Source: Acidimicrobiia bacterium (GTDB lineage: Bacteria > Actinomycetota > Acidimicrobiia > Spongiisociales > UBA11373). From it: a stretch of DNA of 35,317 nt. The DNA is taken from NCBI GenBank assembly GCA_040878325.1, contig JBBDMM010000010.1, positions 232,658 through 267,974 on the forward strand, read 5' to 3'. The notes below the pieces were generated by a model. The model worked only from the letters and a program-made list of their open reading frames with translations, ran no database searches and was not told the DNA's origin. Below, in pieces: positions 1 through 7,353 of the stretch; positions within the stretch are counted from its first letter, which is position 1; every line of letters starts with the position of its first letter. Both the position numbers and the translations under genes were made by a program.

Positions 1-17
1 GCCCGGGCGCTGCCAGA

Positions 18-1376
18 ATGCCCGAGATGGATTTGAACGCAATCTTCAAGGCCTACGACGTGCGGGGGACCGTTCCGGATCAGCTCGACGACGAAGCCGC
101 CCGGCGAATCGGGACAGCTTTCGCCGCTTTCGCCGCATCTGAACGGATCGCGGTGGGGCGTGACGTGCGCACCTCTTCCCCCGTGCTGGCGGCCGCCCTC
201 ATCGAGGGAATCCTCTCGCAGGGCGTCGCCGTCGACGACATCGGGCTGGTGACCACCGACATGGTGTACTTCGCCGCCGGCGACCTGGACGAGCCCGGGG
301 CGATGATCACGGCTTCGCACAACCCCAAGGGTTACAACGGCATCAAGCTGTGCCTGGCGGCGGCGGCGCCGGTGGGCGTGGATACCGGGCTCATCGAGGT
401 CAAGTCGCTCGCTGAGACCGACCTGCCGCCCGCGCTGGAAAGAGGGGAGGTACGGCAGGTCGACATCCTCGGCCGCTATATCGACCATCTTCTCGGGGTC
501 GTCGACGCGGACTCGATCGGGAAGATTCGGGTGGCGGTGGACGGTGGCAACGGGGTGGCGGGGGTGGCGATTCCGAAGCTCTTCGAGCGGATCCCGGCCG
601 AGCTGATCCCCTTGTTTCTCGAACCGGACGGCACGTTCCCCAATCACCACCCCGATCCGCTGCGGCCCGAGAACCTGCGCGACCTGGAGGGCCTGATCGA
701 GCGAGAGAAGGCGGATCTCGGGGTGGCATTCGACGGGGACGCCGACCGCGCATTCTTCATCGACGACCTCGGCAATCCGCTGCCGGGTAGCACTGTCACC
801 GCCATGGTGGCGGCGTGGTTCCTCGGTCGAGAACCGGGGGCGACCATCGTCCACAACCTCATCTGTTCGAAGGCGGTCCCGGAGACCATCGAGGCGCGGG
901 GCGGGGTGCCCGTGCGGACCCGGGTCGGGCACTCATACATCAAGACCGTGATGAAAGAGACCGGCGCCGTGTTCGGGGGCGAGCACTCGGGTCACTACTA
1001 CTTTCGTGACAACTACGGGGCGGATTCGGGAATCCTGGCACTGCTCGTGCTCCTCCGCCTCGTCAGCGAGAGTGGGCGGCGGCTCTCGGAAATCCGCTCC
1101 GACTTCGAACGCTACGCCCAGTCGGGCGAGATCAACATCGAAGTCGGCGACCAGGCGGCGGCGATCGAGGCTGTGGCCGTTGCTTTCGAGGGAGAGCAGG
1201 ACCGGCTCGATGGCCTGACTGTCATGCTGGGCGACCGCTGGTTCAATCTGCGCCCCTCGAACACCGAGCCGGTGTTGCGACTGAATGTCGAGGCGCCGGA
1301 CGAATCGGCGGTGGCGGCGCTGGTCGATCGGGTTGAAAGGCTCCTCGAGGAGGTATCACGTGTCGGTGCCGCGTGA
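18..1376 (+). CDS. manB: Phosphomannomutase / phosphoglucomutase (alpha-D-phosphohexomutase)
   Basis: Cytosolic enzyme that interconverts hexose 1-phosphate and 6-phosphate, feeding GDP-mannose and cell-envelope sugar synthesis. The 452 residues match the usual family length and show the complete signature. The phosphoserine loop TASHNP has the catalytic Ser near residue 100. The metal-binding loop DGDADR lies at 239-244. GGEHSGH is the sugar-binding loop, and the C-terminal phosphate-binding loop RPSNTEP is at 412-418. The start is uncertain because only 17 bases precede it; an in-frame ATG at 27 is an alternative. The next gene begins inside its last codons, so it is the first visible gene of an operon with a Trm112-like protein and a phosphosugar isomerase that acts on the same sugar pool. 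Mannose versus glucose preference cannot be read from the sequence. Confidence 0.93.
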   Translation: MPEMDLNAIFKAYDVRGTVPDQLDDEAARRIGTAFAAFAASERIAVGRDVRTSSPVLAAALIEGILSQGVAVDDIGLVTTDMVYFAAGDLDEPGAMITASHNPKGYNGIKLCLAAAAPVGVDTGLIEVKSLAETDLPPALERGEVRQVDILGRYIDHLLGVVDADSIGKIRVAVDGGNGVAGVAIPKLFERIPAELIPLFLEPDGTFPNHHPDPLRPENLRDLEGLIEREKADLGVAFDGDADRAFFIDDLGNPLPGSTVTAMVAAWFLGREPGATIVHNLICSKAVPETIEARGGVPVRTRVGHSYIKTVMKETGAVFGGEHSGHYYFRDNYGADSGILALLVLLRLVSESGRRLSEIRSDFERYAQSGEINIEVGDQAAAIEAVAVAFEGEQDRLDGLTVMLGDRWFNLRPSNTEPVLRLNVEAPDESAVAALVDRVERLLEEVSRVGAA

Positions 1377-1539
1377 CTTGATGGACATTCTGCAGTGCCC
1401 GGCATGCCGCAGCAGTGTCGAAGAATCGGGCGACACGATCGTCTGCACGGGATGTGGGCTCGCCTACCCGGTGCGCGACGGCATCCCCCACATGCTGGTC
1501 GAGGAAGCGCAGCGCCCGACCGAGGAAGGTTCGAAATGA
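1360..1539 (+). CDS. Trm112-like small zinc-ribbon protein (UPF0434 type)
   Basis: A 59-residue protein of the Trm112/YcaR family. Two Cys pairs (CPAC near residues 13-16 and CTGC further on) should form a zinc ribbon, followed by the family's YPVRDGIPHML ending. Eukaryotic and archaeal Trm112 activates methyltransferases; the role of the bacterial family is poorly known. I chose the GTG at 1360 because GAGGAGG stands a few bases upstream and the start overlaps the end of manB. A longer in-frame reading to 1285 lies wholly inside manB and looks non-native. The stop overlaps the next start (ATGA), so translation is probably coupled to the isomerase gene. Family assignment is firm; function is not. 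Confidence 0.85.
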   Translation: MSVPRDLMDILQCPACRSSVEESGDTIVCTGCGLAYPVRDGIPHMLVEEAQRPTEEGSK

Positions 1540-2516
1540 TGCGGGAGCTGATCGGCCAACTGCCAGAGCAGCTGCGGTGGGCCGCCGAGGTGGACCCCCC
1601 GGTGATGCCTTTCGCGGACGAGGGACTCGTTGTCGGCATGGGAGGCTCCGGCGTCGCGGGAGACATTGCCGCGGTGTTCGCCGAGGCCGCCGGTCGGCGC
1701 ATCTCGGTTCACAAGTCGTACGGGCTACCGGGATGGGCTGCAAGCAGTAGGGCTCTCGTGGTCGCGGTATCCCACAGCGGCAACACCGAGGAGACCCGGT
1801 CGGGGGTCGAAGCGTCGATCGGTGCGGGGCTCCCCATCAGCGCAACCTCGACCGGTGGGGTTCTGGCCGCCCTGGCGGCGGAGTACGGCATCCCCCACCT
1901 GACGATCCCCGCGGGTCCCCAGCCGCGGGCCGCGGTCGGATACCTGGCGGGTTCCGTGTTGCGAATGCTCGAGGCATCCGGGGTGGTCGGCGGTACCGCC
2001 ACCGCCCTGCTCGAGGCCGCCGACGTCGTCGAGGCGCTCCTCAAGGGCGAAGCACAAGAGGAAGCGAAGAAGATCGCGTCCGGACTCAGCGGTCGAGTGG
2101 CCGTCGTATACGGGGGGACCGGTCTACCGGCCACTGCGGCAGGACGCTGGAAGACGCAGATCAACGAGAACTCCAAGGCGCCGGCCTACTGGTCGGCTCT
2201 TCCCGAGCTGGATCACAACGAACTGGTCGGCTGGACCGCCCACCCCGACCTGGGGAAGGACGCAGTGGGTGTCGTGTTCCTCTCCGATCGCGAAGATCAC
2301 GAGCGGATATCACTCCGGGCGCAACTGACGCGCGATCTGATGGACGGCGTCTCGGTGGCCGGTGAGGTCGTCTCCCGCGGCGAAGGGGTCCTCGCCCGGC
2401 TGTTTTCACTCATCGTCATCGGGGACCTGGTGTCGGTAGAGCTCGCCGAGCGCGCCGACATCGACCCGATGCCCGTCGTCGTGATAGAGCAGTTGAAGAA
2501 GAGGTTGGTGGAGTAG
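1536..2516 (+). CDS. Bifunctional phosphoglucose/phosphomannose isomerase (SIS domain)
   Basis: A 326-residue double-SIS protein of the archaeal/actinobacterial PGI/PMI family, which isomerises glucose 6-phosphate or mannose 6-phosphate to fructose 6-phosphate. Visible landmarks are the GMGGSGVAG loop at 34-42, the phosphate-binding SHSGNTEET at 79-87, and the second domain with Glu211 in NENSKAP context and His227 in ELDHNE, matching the catalytic Glu and His of the family. The ATG at 1536 overlaps the upstream stop; the ATG at 1539 is equally possible. Mycobacteria keep a comparable SIS protein beside phosphomannomutase, which supports a role in supplying mannose phosphates for glycans. It could be a monofunctional isomerase. 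Confidence 0.88.
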   Translation: MMRELIGQLPEQLRWAAEVDPPVMPFADEGLVVGMGGSGVAGDIAAVFAEAAGRRISVHKSYGLPGWAASSRALVVAVSHSGNTEETRSGVEASIGAGLPISATSTGGVLAALAAEYGIPHLTIPAGPQPRAAVGYLAGSVLRMLEASGVVGGTATALLEAADVVEALLKGEAQEEAKKIASGLSGRVAVVYGGTGLPATAAGRWKTQINENSKAPAYWSALPELDHNELVGWTAHPDLGKDAVGVVFLSDREDHERISLRAQLTRDLMDGVSVAGEVVSRGEGVLARLFSLIVIGDLVSVELAERADIDPMPVVVIEQLKKRLVE

Positions 2517-2523
2517 GGCCTCG

Positions 2524-2544
2524 CTGCCCGCTGCCCGCTGCCCG
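2524..2544 (+). repeat. Heptamer tandem repeat (CTGCCCG x3)
   Basis: Three exact copies of a 7-bp unit begin 7 bases after the isomerase stop. This is one of seven spacer loci in the window with a strict 7-bp period; the same unit in another register recurs at 3926-3953. Confidence 0.85.
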
Positions 2545-2583
2545 CAAGAGAAGACGCGTTCGAAGGGGGTTCACGCGTTCTGT

Positions 2584-2611
2584 CGAATTGCGAATTGCGA
2601 ATTGCGAATCG
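2584..2611 (+). repeat. Heptamer tandem repeat (CGAATTG x3 plus CGAATCG)
   Basis: Three exact units and one degenerate unit with a 7-bp period, 47 bp before the ahcY start. The spacer 2517-2657 holds this run, the run at 2524-2544 and the putative ahcY promoter, and no gene. Confidence 0.88.
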
Positions 2612-2643
2612 CCCCTGGCGTCGGTGGGCGGTTCCCAGCCCGA

Positions 2644-2649
2644 TAACCT
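2644..2649 (+). promoter_or_regulatory. Putative -10 box of leaderless ahcY transcript
   Basis: TAACCT ends 8 nt before the ATG at 2658. No Shine-Dalgarno sequence is present, so the transcript probably begins at or next to the start codon. The same hexamer sits 7 nt before prfB. Confidence 0.55.
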
Positions 2650-2657
2650 CTGAACCT

Positions 2658-3905
2658 ATGAACCATGACATCGCCGACATCGGGCTCGCCGACGCCGGGG
2701 CGCTTCGGGTCGAGTGGGCTCGCCGACGGATGCCGGTGCTTGCCTCGATCCGGGAGCGGTTCGAGCGGCAGCAGCCCCTCGCCGGAATCCGTATCGCCGC
2801 ATGCCTCCATGTGACTGCCGAGACCGCCAACCTCATGGAGGTCCTCCGCGCCGGGGGGGCAGACGTGGCATTGTGCGCGTCGAATCCGCTGTCCACCCAG
2901 GACGATGTCGCCGCGGCGCTGGTTGCCGACGGCATTCCGGTGTTCGCCATCCGGGGGGAGGATGCCGACTCGTACTACTCGCACATCCGTGCTGTCCTCG
3001 ACCGTGATCCGCATGTGACCATGGACGACGGCGCCGACCTGGTCACGATGCTGCTCAAGGAGCGCAAGGATCAGGAGCCGATCGGGTCGACCGAAGAGAC
3101 GACGACGGGGGTCATCCGGCTGCGGGCGATGGAGAAGCAGGGCGTGCTGCGGTTCCCCGTGGTGGCAGTCAACGACTCGGCGACGAAGCATCTCTTCGAC
3201 AACCGGCATGGCACCGGTCAGTCGGCCCTCGACGGAATCATCCGGGCCACCAACATCCTGTTGGCCGGCAAGACGGTGGTCGTAGTGGGCTTCGGGGACT
3301 GTGGCGCAGGCGTTGCCGCCCGCGCCGACGGTCATGGCGCCCGGGTCGTGGTGGTCGAGATCGATCCGGTGAGGGCGCTGGCTGCCGCCATGGAGGGTTA
3401 CACCGTTGCCGATGCCGACGAAGCCGCCCGGGTCGGCGACATCTTCATCACGGTCACCGGCAACCGTCATGTGATCAGGGGACGGCACTTCGACGTGATG
3501 AAGGATGGGGTGGTGCTGGCCAACGCCGGTCACTTCGACGTCGAGATCGACCTTATCGAGCTCGAGAAGCGGGCGACCGGAAAGCGTCGAATTCGCCACG
3601 AGCTCGACGAGTGGACCATGCCCGACGGGCGACGGATCCACGTCGTGGCCGAGGGCAGATTGGTGAACCTCGGCGCAGCCGAGGGTCACCCCGCCGAGGT
3701 CATGGACATGTCATTCGCCAACCAGGCCCTCGCGGCAGAGTGGTTGGTGACCAGCGGCAAGGCCCTGGGATATGCCGTGCATCGGCTCCCCGAGCACATC
3801 GACGCCGAGGTGGCCACCATCGCCCTCAAGCGGTTGGGAGGCTCACTTGAAGTACTCACGCCCGAACAAGAGCAGTACCTGGCTTCCTGGGAGATAGGGA
3901 CGTAA
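2658..3905 (+). CDS. ahcY: S-adenosylhomocysteine (or S-inosylhomocysteine) hydrolase, archaeal-type
   Basis: A cytosolic NAD-dependent hydrolase that splits S-adenosylhomocysteine into adenosine and homocysteine, relieving inhibition of methyltransferases. The 415 residues show the family motifs: [16 protein letters not shown] with the catalytic Glu, [11 protein letters not shown] with the catalytic Lys and Asp, GTGQS, a Rossmann loop GFGDCGAG, and [10 protein letters not shown]. It lacks the insert and the long tail of the common bacterial and mycobacterial enzyme (about 480 residues). It resembles the shorter archaeal/Thermotoga form, some members of which act on S-inosylhomocysteine. The ATG at 2658 was chosen because a -10-like TAACCT stands just upstream and the in-frame extension is repeat DNA. 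Substrate choice between the two nucleosides is unresolved. Confidence 0.9.
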   Translation: MNHDIADIGLADAGALRVEWARRRMPVLASIRERFERQQPLAGIRIAACLHVTAETANLMEVLRAGGADVALCASNPLSTQDDVAAALVADGIPVFAIRGEDADSYYSHIRAVLDRDPHVTMDDGADLVTMLLKERKDQEPIGSTEETTTGVIRLRAMEKQGVLRFPVVAVNDSATKHLFDNRHGTGQSALDGIIRATNILLAGKTVVVVGFGDCGAGVAARADGHGARVVVVEIDPVRALAAAMEGYTVADADEAARVGDIFITVTGNRHVIRGRHFDVMKDGVVLANAGHFDVEIDLIELEKRATGKRRIRHELDEWTMPDGRRIHVVAEGRLVNLGAAEGHPAEVMDMSFANQALAAEWLVTSGKALGYAVHRLPEHIDAEVATIALKRLGGSLEVLTPEQEQYLASWEIGT

Positions 3906-3910
3906 GAGGA

Positions 3911-3925
3911 CCTCGCTGCGCTCGG
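3911..3925 (+). repeat. 15-bp spacer word CCTCGCTGCGCTCGG
   Basis: One of four copies in spacers, with CCTCGCTTCGCTCGG as a variant. The others are at 5998-6012 (reverse), 16002-16016 and 16590-16604. Here it directly precedes a heptamer run. Confidence 0.75.
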
Positions 3926-4014
3926 CCCGCTGCCCGCTGCCCGCTTCCCGCAAGAGCGCGCGAACGCGCCGGGACGCGATCTTGCCGGGGGCGGGCAGCG
4001 GGTAGCGGGCGGCC
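3924..4014. terminator. Large hairpin between convergent genes, built from CCCGCTG heptamers
   Basis: The heptamer run at 3926-3953 (CCCGCTG, CCCGCTG, CCCGCTT, CCCGCAA) supplies the left arm, 3924-3944. The right arm is 3991-4014. They pair over 4 bp, a 3-nt bulge and then 17 bp with one mismatch. An inner CAAGA/TCTTG pairing adds to it. It fills the spacer between ahcY (plus) and the AAA protease gene (minus), so a bidirectional terminator is plausible. There is no U-tract on either side. Confidence 0.55.
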
Positions 4015-4019
4015 TTCCC

Positions 4020-5804
4020 TTACGCGTCCGTCAGATCGAGCACCGCGCCGTGCCTTGCCTTCGCTTCTTCCAACACTTCCGTGATCTCTCTCGTCACCAG
4101 TTCGTTGCGGTCCAGGAGGGCGTCGCGGAGGGCTTCGATCAGGTGGCGGTTGTCGCGCAGCAGGGCGGTGACCACCGCCTTCTGCTCGTCGAGCAGCGAT
4201 TCGACGGCTGCGCGGGCCCGTTCATCACTGAGCACCCGAGAGGTCAGGTCACCGCCCACCAGTCCGGGATCTGCGGCACGGAGCGAGACCAGGGAGCCGC
4301 CCTGCCCCATCGATCCGACCATGTCGGCAGCCATCGTGGTGGCGGCAGCCAGGTCACCGGCCGGGCCGGTCCCCGACTCTCCGTAGAAGAGTTCCTCGGC
4401 GACCATCCCTCCGAGGGCGATCTGGATCAACGCCAGCGACTCTGTCTTGCGGCGGGTGTATCGCTCCTCGGTCTCGCTGTGGGCGAGAAGGCCGAGAGCA
4501 TCCTTGCGCTTGACGATCGACAGCAGGTCGAGCTTCCGGCCGCGGCCCACCAGGTGGGCGACCACGGCATGGCCGGACTCGTGGACCGCGATCGTCTCGC
4601 GCTCCTCAGGGGTGTACTCCGTGGGCTCTGCCAAACCGACCTCGATGTCCATCCGGGCGCGCCGCAAGTCGTCGACACTCAGCCGGGATCGCTCGTCACG
4701 CATGGCGAACAGCAGGGCCTCGTCGAAGAGCCGCTCGAGCGAAGCAGGGGTGTAACCCATCGTCGACGCTGCCAGATCATCTCGGGCAGTGTCATCGAGC
4801 GAGAGATCGTGCGCCTTGCGTGACAAGAAGAAGTCGATCATCTCGCGGCGCTCGGGCCGTGCCGGGAGCCCGAAATGGAGGATCCGGTCGAACCGTCCCG
4901 GCCGCAGCAGCGCCGGGTCGAGCGCATCGGCGCGGTTGGTGGCTCCGATTAGAAGGATGTTGGCGTAGGCCGCGCTCCGCATCTTGATGTGCCGGTGGGG
5001 CGGCAGCAGGCGGTTGGCAAATCGGCGCCATGCATTCGAGAACCGGATCGACCGGGGCGGGTCGTCGAAGCTCTGCATCTGGACCAGCAGCTCGTTGACG
5101 ACGCCTCCGGTGCCTTCGGAAACTGTGGACCGCTCGACCGCAGTGGCGGCAGCGCGGCTCATGCCACCTCGGCGACCGCCGATCGCATCGAACTCCTCGA
5201 TGAAGCCGATCGCTCCGCCCTCCTCTCGGGCGACCTTGCGCAGCTTGCGGAAGTAGGAGCGGATCTTCCGGGCCGTGGCGCCGTACCACATGCTCTGGAA
5301 GGCGGTGGACGAAACGAAGAGGAACGGGACTCCGGCCTCCTTGGCGAGAGCCTTGGCAGTGTGGGTCTTCCCGGTTCCCGGGGGGCCTTCGAAGAGGATT
5401 CCCCGGCGAGGTGCCCCGCCCATCTGATCGCGAAAGTGGCGGTGGTTGAGGAACACCTCGAGCGTGTGCCGCACCTCCACCAGCACCGGGCCGAGGCCCT
5501 TCACCTCATCGAACGAGACGTCGATCTGTTCGGGGAGATAGACCACCTCCGGCGACCTTCCGTTCCCGAGCATCGGCAGCACGATCACGAGGCCGAGTAC
5601 GAAGATCAGCACTACGCCGGGGAGCCAGAACGCCGCGTCCGGGGGGAGGTTGGGCCAACCGGGGGATACCGGGTTGCCGCCGGCGATTCGCAGCCACAGC
5701 CAGGCGACCAGCGGGCCGAGCACCCAGGCGATCCGCCGGAGCCGGCGCCGACGCTGTCGTTCGCGGGTGACCTGGACGTCGACTGCCATGCCTGCCTCGT
5801 TCAT
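4020..5804 (-). CDS. FtsH-like membrane AAA+ metalloprotease, divergent
   Basis: A 594-residue protein with two N-terminal membrane segments (about 25-41 and 59-80), an AAA+ domain and an M41-type peptidase domain. This is the FtsH layout for ATP-driven degradation of membrane or damaged proteins. Walker A GPPGTGKT is at 140-147, sensor Asn at 290, RPGRFDR at 301-307, zinc-binding HESGH at 408-412, and the likely third zinc ligand Asp484 in TGPAGDL. Two oddities stand out: Walker B reads FIEEFDAIG (201-209), with Glu where FtsH has Asp, and about 35 basic/aromatic residues (roughly 247-281) separate the VQMQSFD region from the sensor-1 strand. The pore loop is also altered (MWYG). It stands alone and is transcribed away from comF. 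An active protease is likely because the catalytic residues remain; it is probably a paralogue of true FtsH. Confidence 0.85.
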   Translation of the reverse strand: MNEAGMAVDVQVTRERQRRRRLRRIAWVLGPLVAWLWLRIAGGNPVSPGWPNLPPDAAFWLPGVVLIFVLGLVIVLPMLGNGRSPEVVYLPEQIDVSFDEVKGLGPVLVEVRHTLEVFLNHRHFRDQMGGAPRRGILFEGPPGTGKTHTAKALAKEAGVPFLFVSSTAFQSMWYGATARKIRSYFRKLRKVAREEGGAIGFIEEFDAIGGRRGGMSRAAATAVERSTVSEGTGGVVNELLVQMQSFDDPPRSIRFSNAWRRFANRLLPPHRHIKMRSAAYANILLIGATNRADALDPALLRPGRFDRILHFGLPARPERREMIDFFLSRKAHDLSLDDTARDDLAASTMGYTPASLERLFDEALLFAMRDERSRLSVDDLRRARMDIEVGLAEPTEYTPEERETIAVHESGHAVVAHLVGRGRKLDLLSIVKRKDALGLLAHSETEERYTRRKTESLALIQIALGGMVAEELFYGESGTGPAGDLAAATTMAADMVGSMGQGGSLVSLRAADPGLVGGDLTSRVLSDERARAAVESLLDEQKAVVTALLRDNRHLIEALRDALLDRNELVTREITEVLEEAKARHGAVLDLTDA

Positions 5805-5814
5805 GTGGAATCAC

Positions 5815-5820
5815 ACCCTA
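5815..5820 (-). promoter_or_regulatory. Putative -10 box of the FtsH-like gene
   Basis: On the minus strand TAGGGT lies 10 nt before the ATG at 5804; an overlapping alternative, TAACTT, is at 5820-5825. Either gives a very short leader. No Shine-Dalgarno sequence is seen. Confidence 0.4.
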
Positions 5821-5902
5821 AGTTACCGAGAGTAGTGGCACAACGCTTTGGGTAGTCGCGGTGGGGTCATTGTGATTCCGGGGCGGTGACTAGTTAGGGG
5901 TC

Positions 5903-6042
5903 GGCCGGCTGCGCCGGCCTCCGCGATGGGTCGGGCGTTGCCCGGCCGCGGTGATTGCGACACCCATCGCGGCCGGCCGCAGGCCGGCCTCTCGCGGCCG
6001 AGCGCAGCGAGGCCTATCTAGGGCCGCCCGGAGGGCGGCCCT
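5903..6042. repeat. Cluster of perfect GC-rich palindromes in a divergent spacer
   Basis: This stretch lies between the divergent protease and comF genes and codes for nothing recognisable. It holds three tight hairpins: GGCCGGC/GCCGGCC (5903-5919, TGC loop), GGCCGGCC with itself (5971-5989, GCA loop), and AGGGCCGCCC/GGGCGGCCCT (6020-6042, GGA loop). An outer 11-bp inverted repeat (5921-5931 with 5962-5972) encloses 30 bases. A reverse copy of the 15-bp word CCTCGCTGCGCTCGG is at 5998-6012. No T-tract follows any hairpin. Confidence 0.8.
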
Positions 6043-6070
6043 ATCGCCCATTCGCGTCACACCGTTCGTA

Positions 6071-6076
6071 GATAGT
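6071..6076 (+). promoter_or_regulatory. Putative -10 box of comF
   Basis: GATAGT ends 7 nt before the ATG at 6084. No Shine-Dalgarno sequence is seen, so this fits the leaderless pattern, though the first base departs from T. Confidence 0.45.
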
Positions 6077-6083
6077 GACCGCG

Positions 6084-6632
6084 ATGATCTGTCTCGCCTG
6101 TGCTGAAGTGGCGCGGGGATTGCTGTGCGGTCCGTGTGTCGGGACGCTGGCGCCTTCCCCGGAGCAGCATCTCCGGGGCATCCTCGTGCGCTCGGCGTTC
6201 GCTCATTCGGGGGCGGCTCGTCGGCTGGTGCACCGTCTCAAGTACGAAGGGCTGGTGTCAGCCGCCCGGCCGCTGGCGGCGGCGATGGTGCCCCTTCTCC
6301 CGGCGCACACGACCTGCCTGGTGCCGGTACCGAGGGTCAAGGCGCGAAGGTGGCGGCATGGCGTCGACCCGGCCACCGAGCTAGCCAGTGCGTTGTCGGA
6401 GATGACCGGCCTTCCGGTGGTCGTCGCGCTGCGACCGCTGGTATGGGTTGCCCGACGAGCCGGACCGGCGGGGAGGCGACGGGGCACCCCCCGGTTCACC
6501 GCGACCAACAGACCCCATGCTGGCGGCGTCTTGGTCGACGATGTGGTCACGACCGGCACCACCCTCGGCATCGCCGCATCCGTGACCGGAGCGTGTCACG
6601 CGGTTACGGCGACCGCGGGACTTCGGCCCTGA
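6084..6632 (+). CDS. comF: ComF family protein (phosphoribosyltransferase-like)
   Basis: A 182-residue ComF-type protein. An N-terminal zinc knuckle has Cys3, Cys6, Cys15 and Cys18, and the type I PRTase PRPP-binding loop VDDVVTTGTT is at 151-160. The central KARRWRHGVDPA segment corresponds to the family's K-R-R-G-x-N-Q-A region, although Asn-Gln is replaced by Asp-Pro. In naturally competent bacteria ComF is needed for DNA uptake, but most family members are in species with no known competence. The start is the ATG at 6084; a GTG 9 bases upstream is in frame but overlaps the -10-like box. It is somewhat shorter than typical ComF (about 220-240). Family confident, role unknown. Confidence 0.85.
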   Translation: MICLACAEVARGLLCGPCVGTLAPSPEQHLRGILVRSAFAHSGAARRLVHRLKYEGLVSAARPLAAAMVPLLPAHTTCLVPVPRVKARRWRHGVDPATELASALSEMTGLPVVVALRPLVWVARRAGPAGRRRGTPRFTATNRPHAGGVLVDDVVTTGTTLGIAASVTGACHAVTATAGLRP

Positions 6633-6652
6633 TTCTTCGGCGGTCCGAGGGT

Positions 6653-6658
6653 TACGAT
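6653..6658 (+). promoter_or_regulatory. Putative -10 box giving a long hpf leader
   Basis: TACGAT sits about 140 nt before the hpf GTG. If used, it gives a leader of roughly 130 nt, unlike the leaderless genes nearby. No convincing -35 box is visible. Confidence 0.35.
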
Positions 6659-6798
6659 TGGTGCAGCCCCTGAGGGGGGAGCACGCAACCCGGAGGCCTG
6701 GGTGGCACGCAGACGGCCCCGCCGACGAGCTCGAGACTCGCTCGTGCGGCGCCTGCCCCTCGTTTCCCGTCCGACCATCGCCTCTGAAAGGAGACCCC

Positions 6799-7353
6799 GT
6801 GGATATCCGCGTCCATGCAACGAACATGAGCCTCTCGGACGAATTGCGGGAAATGGCCACCGGGAAGGTGGAGCACGCCACCCGCGTCTTCGATGACGGC
6901 GAGTTCATCGATGTCGAGTTCTCGGTGGAGCGGAATCCGAGGATTTCGGAAGAGAAGTACCGGGTGGAGATCACCTCGAAGGTGGCCGGTCAGGTGGTGC
7001 GCGTCGAGGCTGCCTCGTTCGAGGAGCGTGTCGCGCTCGATCTGGCGATCGACAAGTACGAGCGGCGCCTTCGGAAGCTGAAGGAGAGGATCATCACCCT
7101 CCATCGCCAGCCTCACGAGAAACGACTCAATGACGGCGGGGCGAGCGTCGAAGAACACAACGAAGACGAAAACGAACTTCGGATTGATCGTGTCAAGCGA
7201 TTTGCGGTCAAGCCGATGACAACCGAGGAGGCGGCCCTTCAGATGGAACTGCTTGGACACAGCTTCTATCTATTCCTCAACGCCGATACGGACCGATACG
7301 GGGTCCTGTATCGCCGGCGTGGGGGATCGCTCGGGCTGATTGAACCAGAGTGA
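6799..7353 (+). CDS. hpf: Ribosome hibernation promoting factor, long form
   Basis: A 184-residue long-form HPF/RaiA protein. It binds the small ribosomal subunit in the mRNA/tRNA channel and, through its C-terminal domain, pairs 70S ribosomes into inactive 100S dimers during starvation or stress. Residues 1-100 form the ribosome-binding domain (IRVHATNMSLSDELRE start). A charged linker with an EEHNEDENE stretch follows. Residues 130-184 are the dimerisation domain (KRFAVKPMTTEEAALQMELLGHSFYLFLN). The GTG at 6799 follows AAGGAGA by 5 nt, a clear Shine-Dalgarno. Its stop overlaps the GTG of the response regulator gene by 4 nt, so the two are probably translationally coupled. Confidence 0.93.
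   Translation: MDIRVHATNMSLSDELREMATGKVEHATRVFDDGEFIDVEFSVERNPRISEEKYRVEITSKVAGQVVRVEAASFEERVALDLAIDKYERRLRKLKERIITLHRQPHEKRLNDGGASVEEHNEDENELRIDRVKRFAVKPMTTEEAALQMELLGHSFYLFLNADTDRYGVLYRRRGGSLGLIEPE

Noticed and set aside
2571-3689. 372-codon open frame on the minus strand across ahcY
   Set aside because: Antisense to a conserved enzyme gene, with no recognisable domain; caused by high GC.
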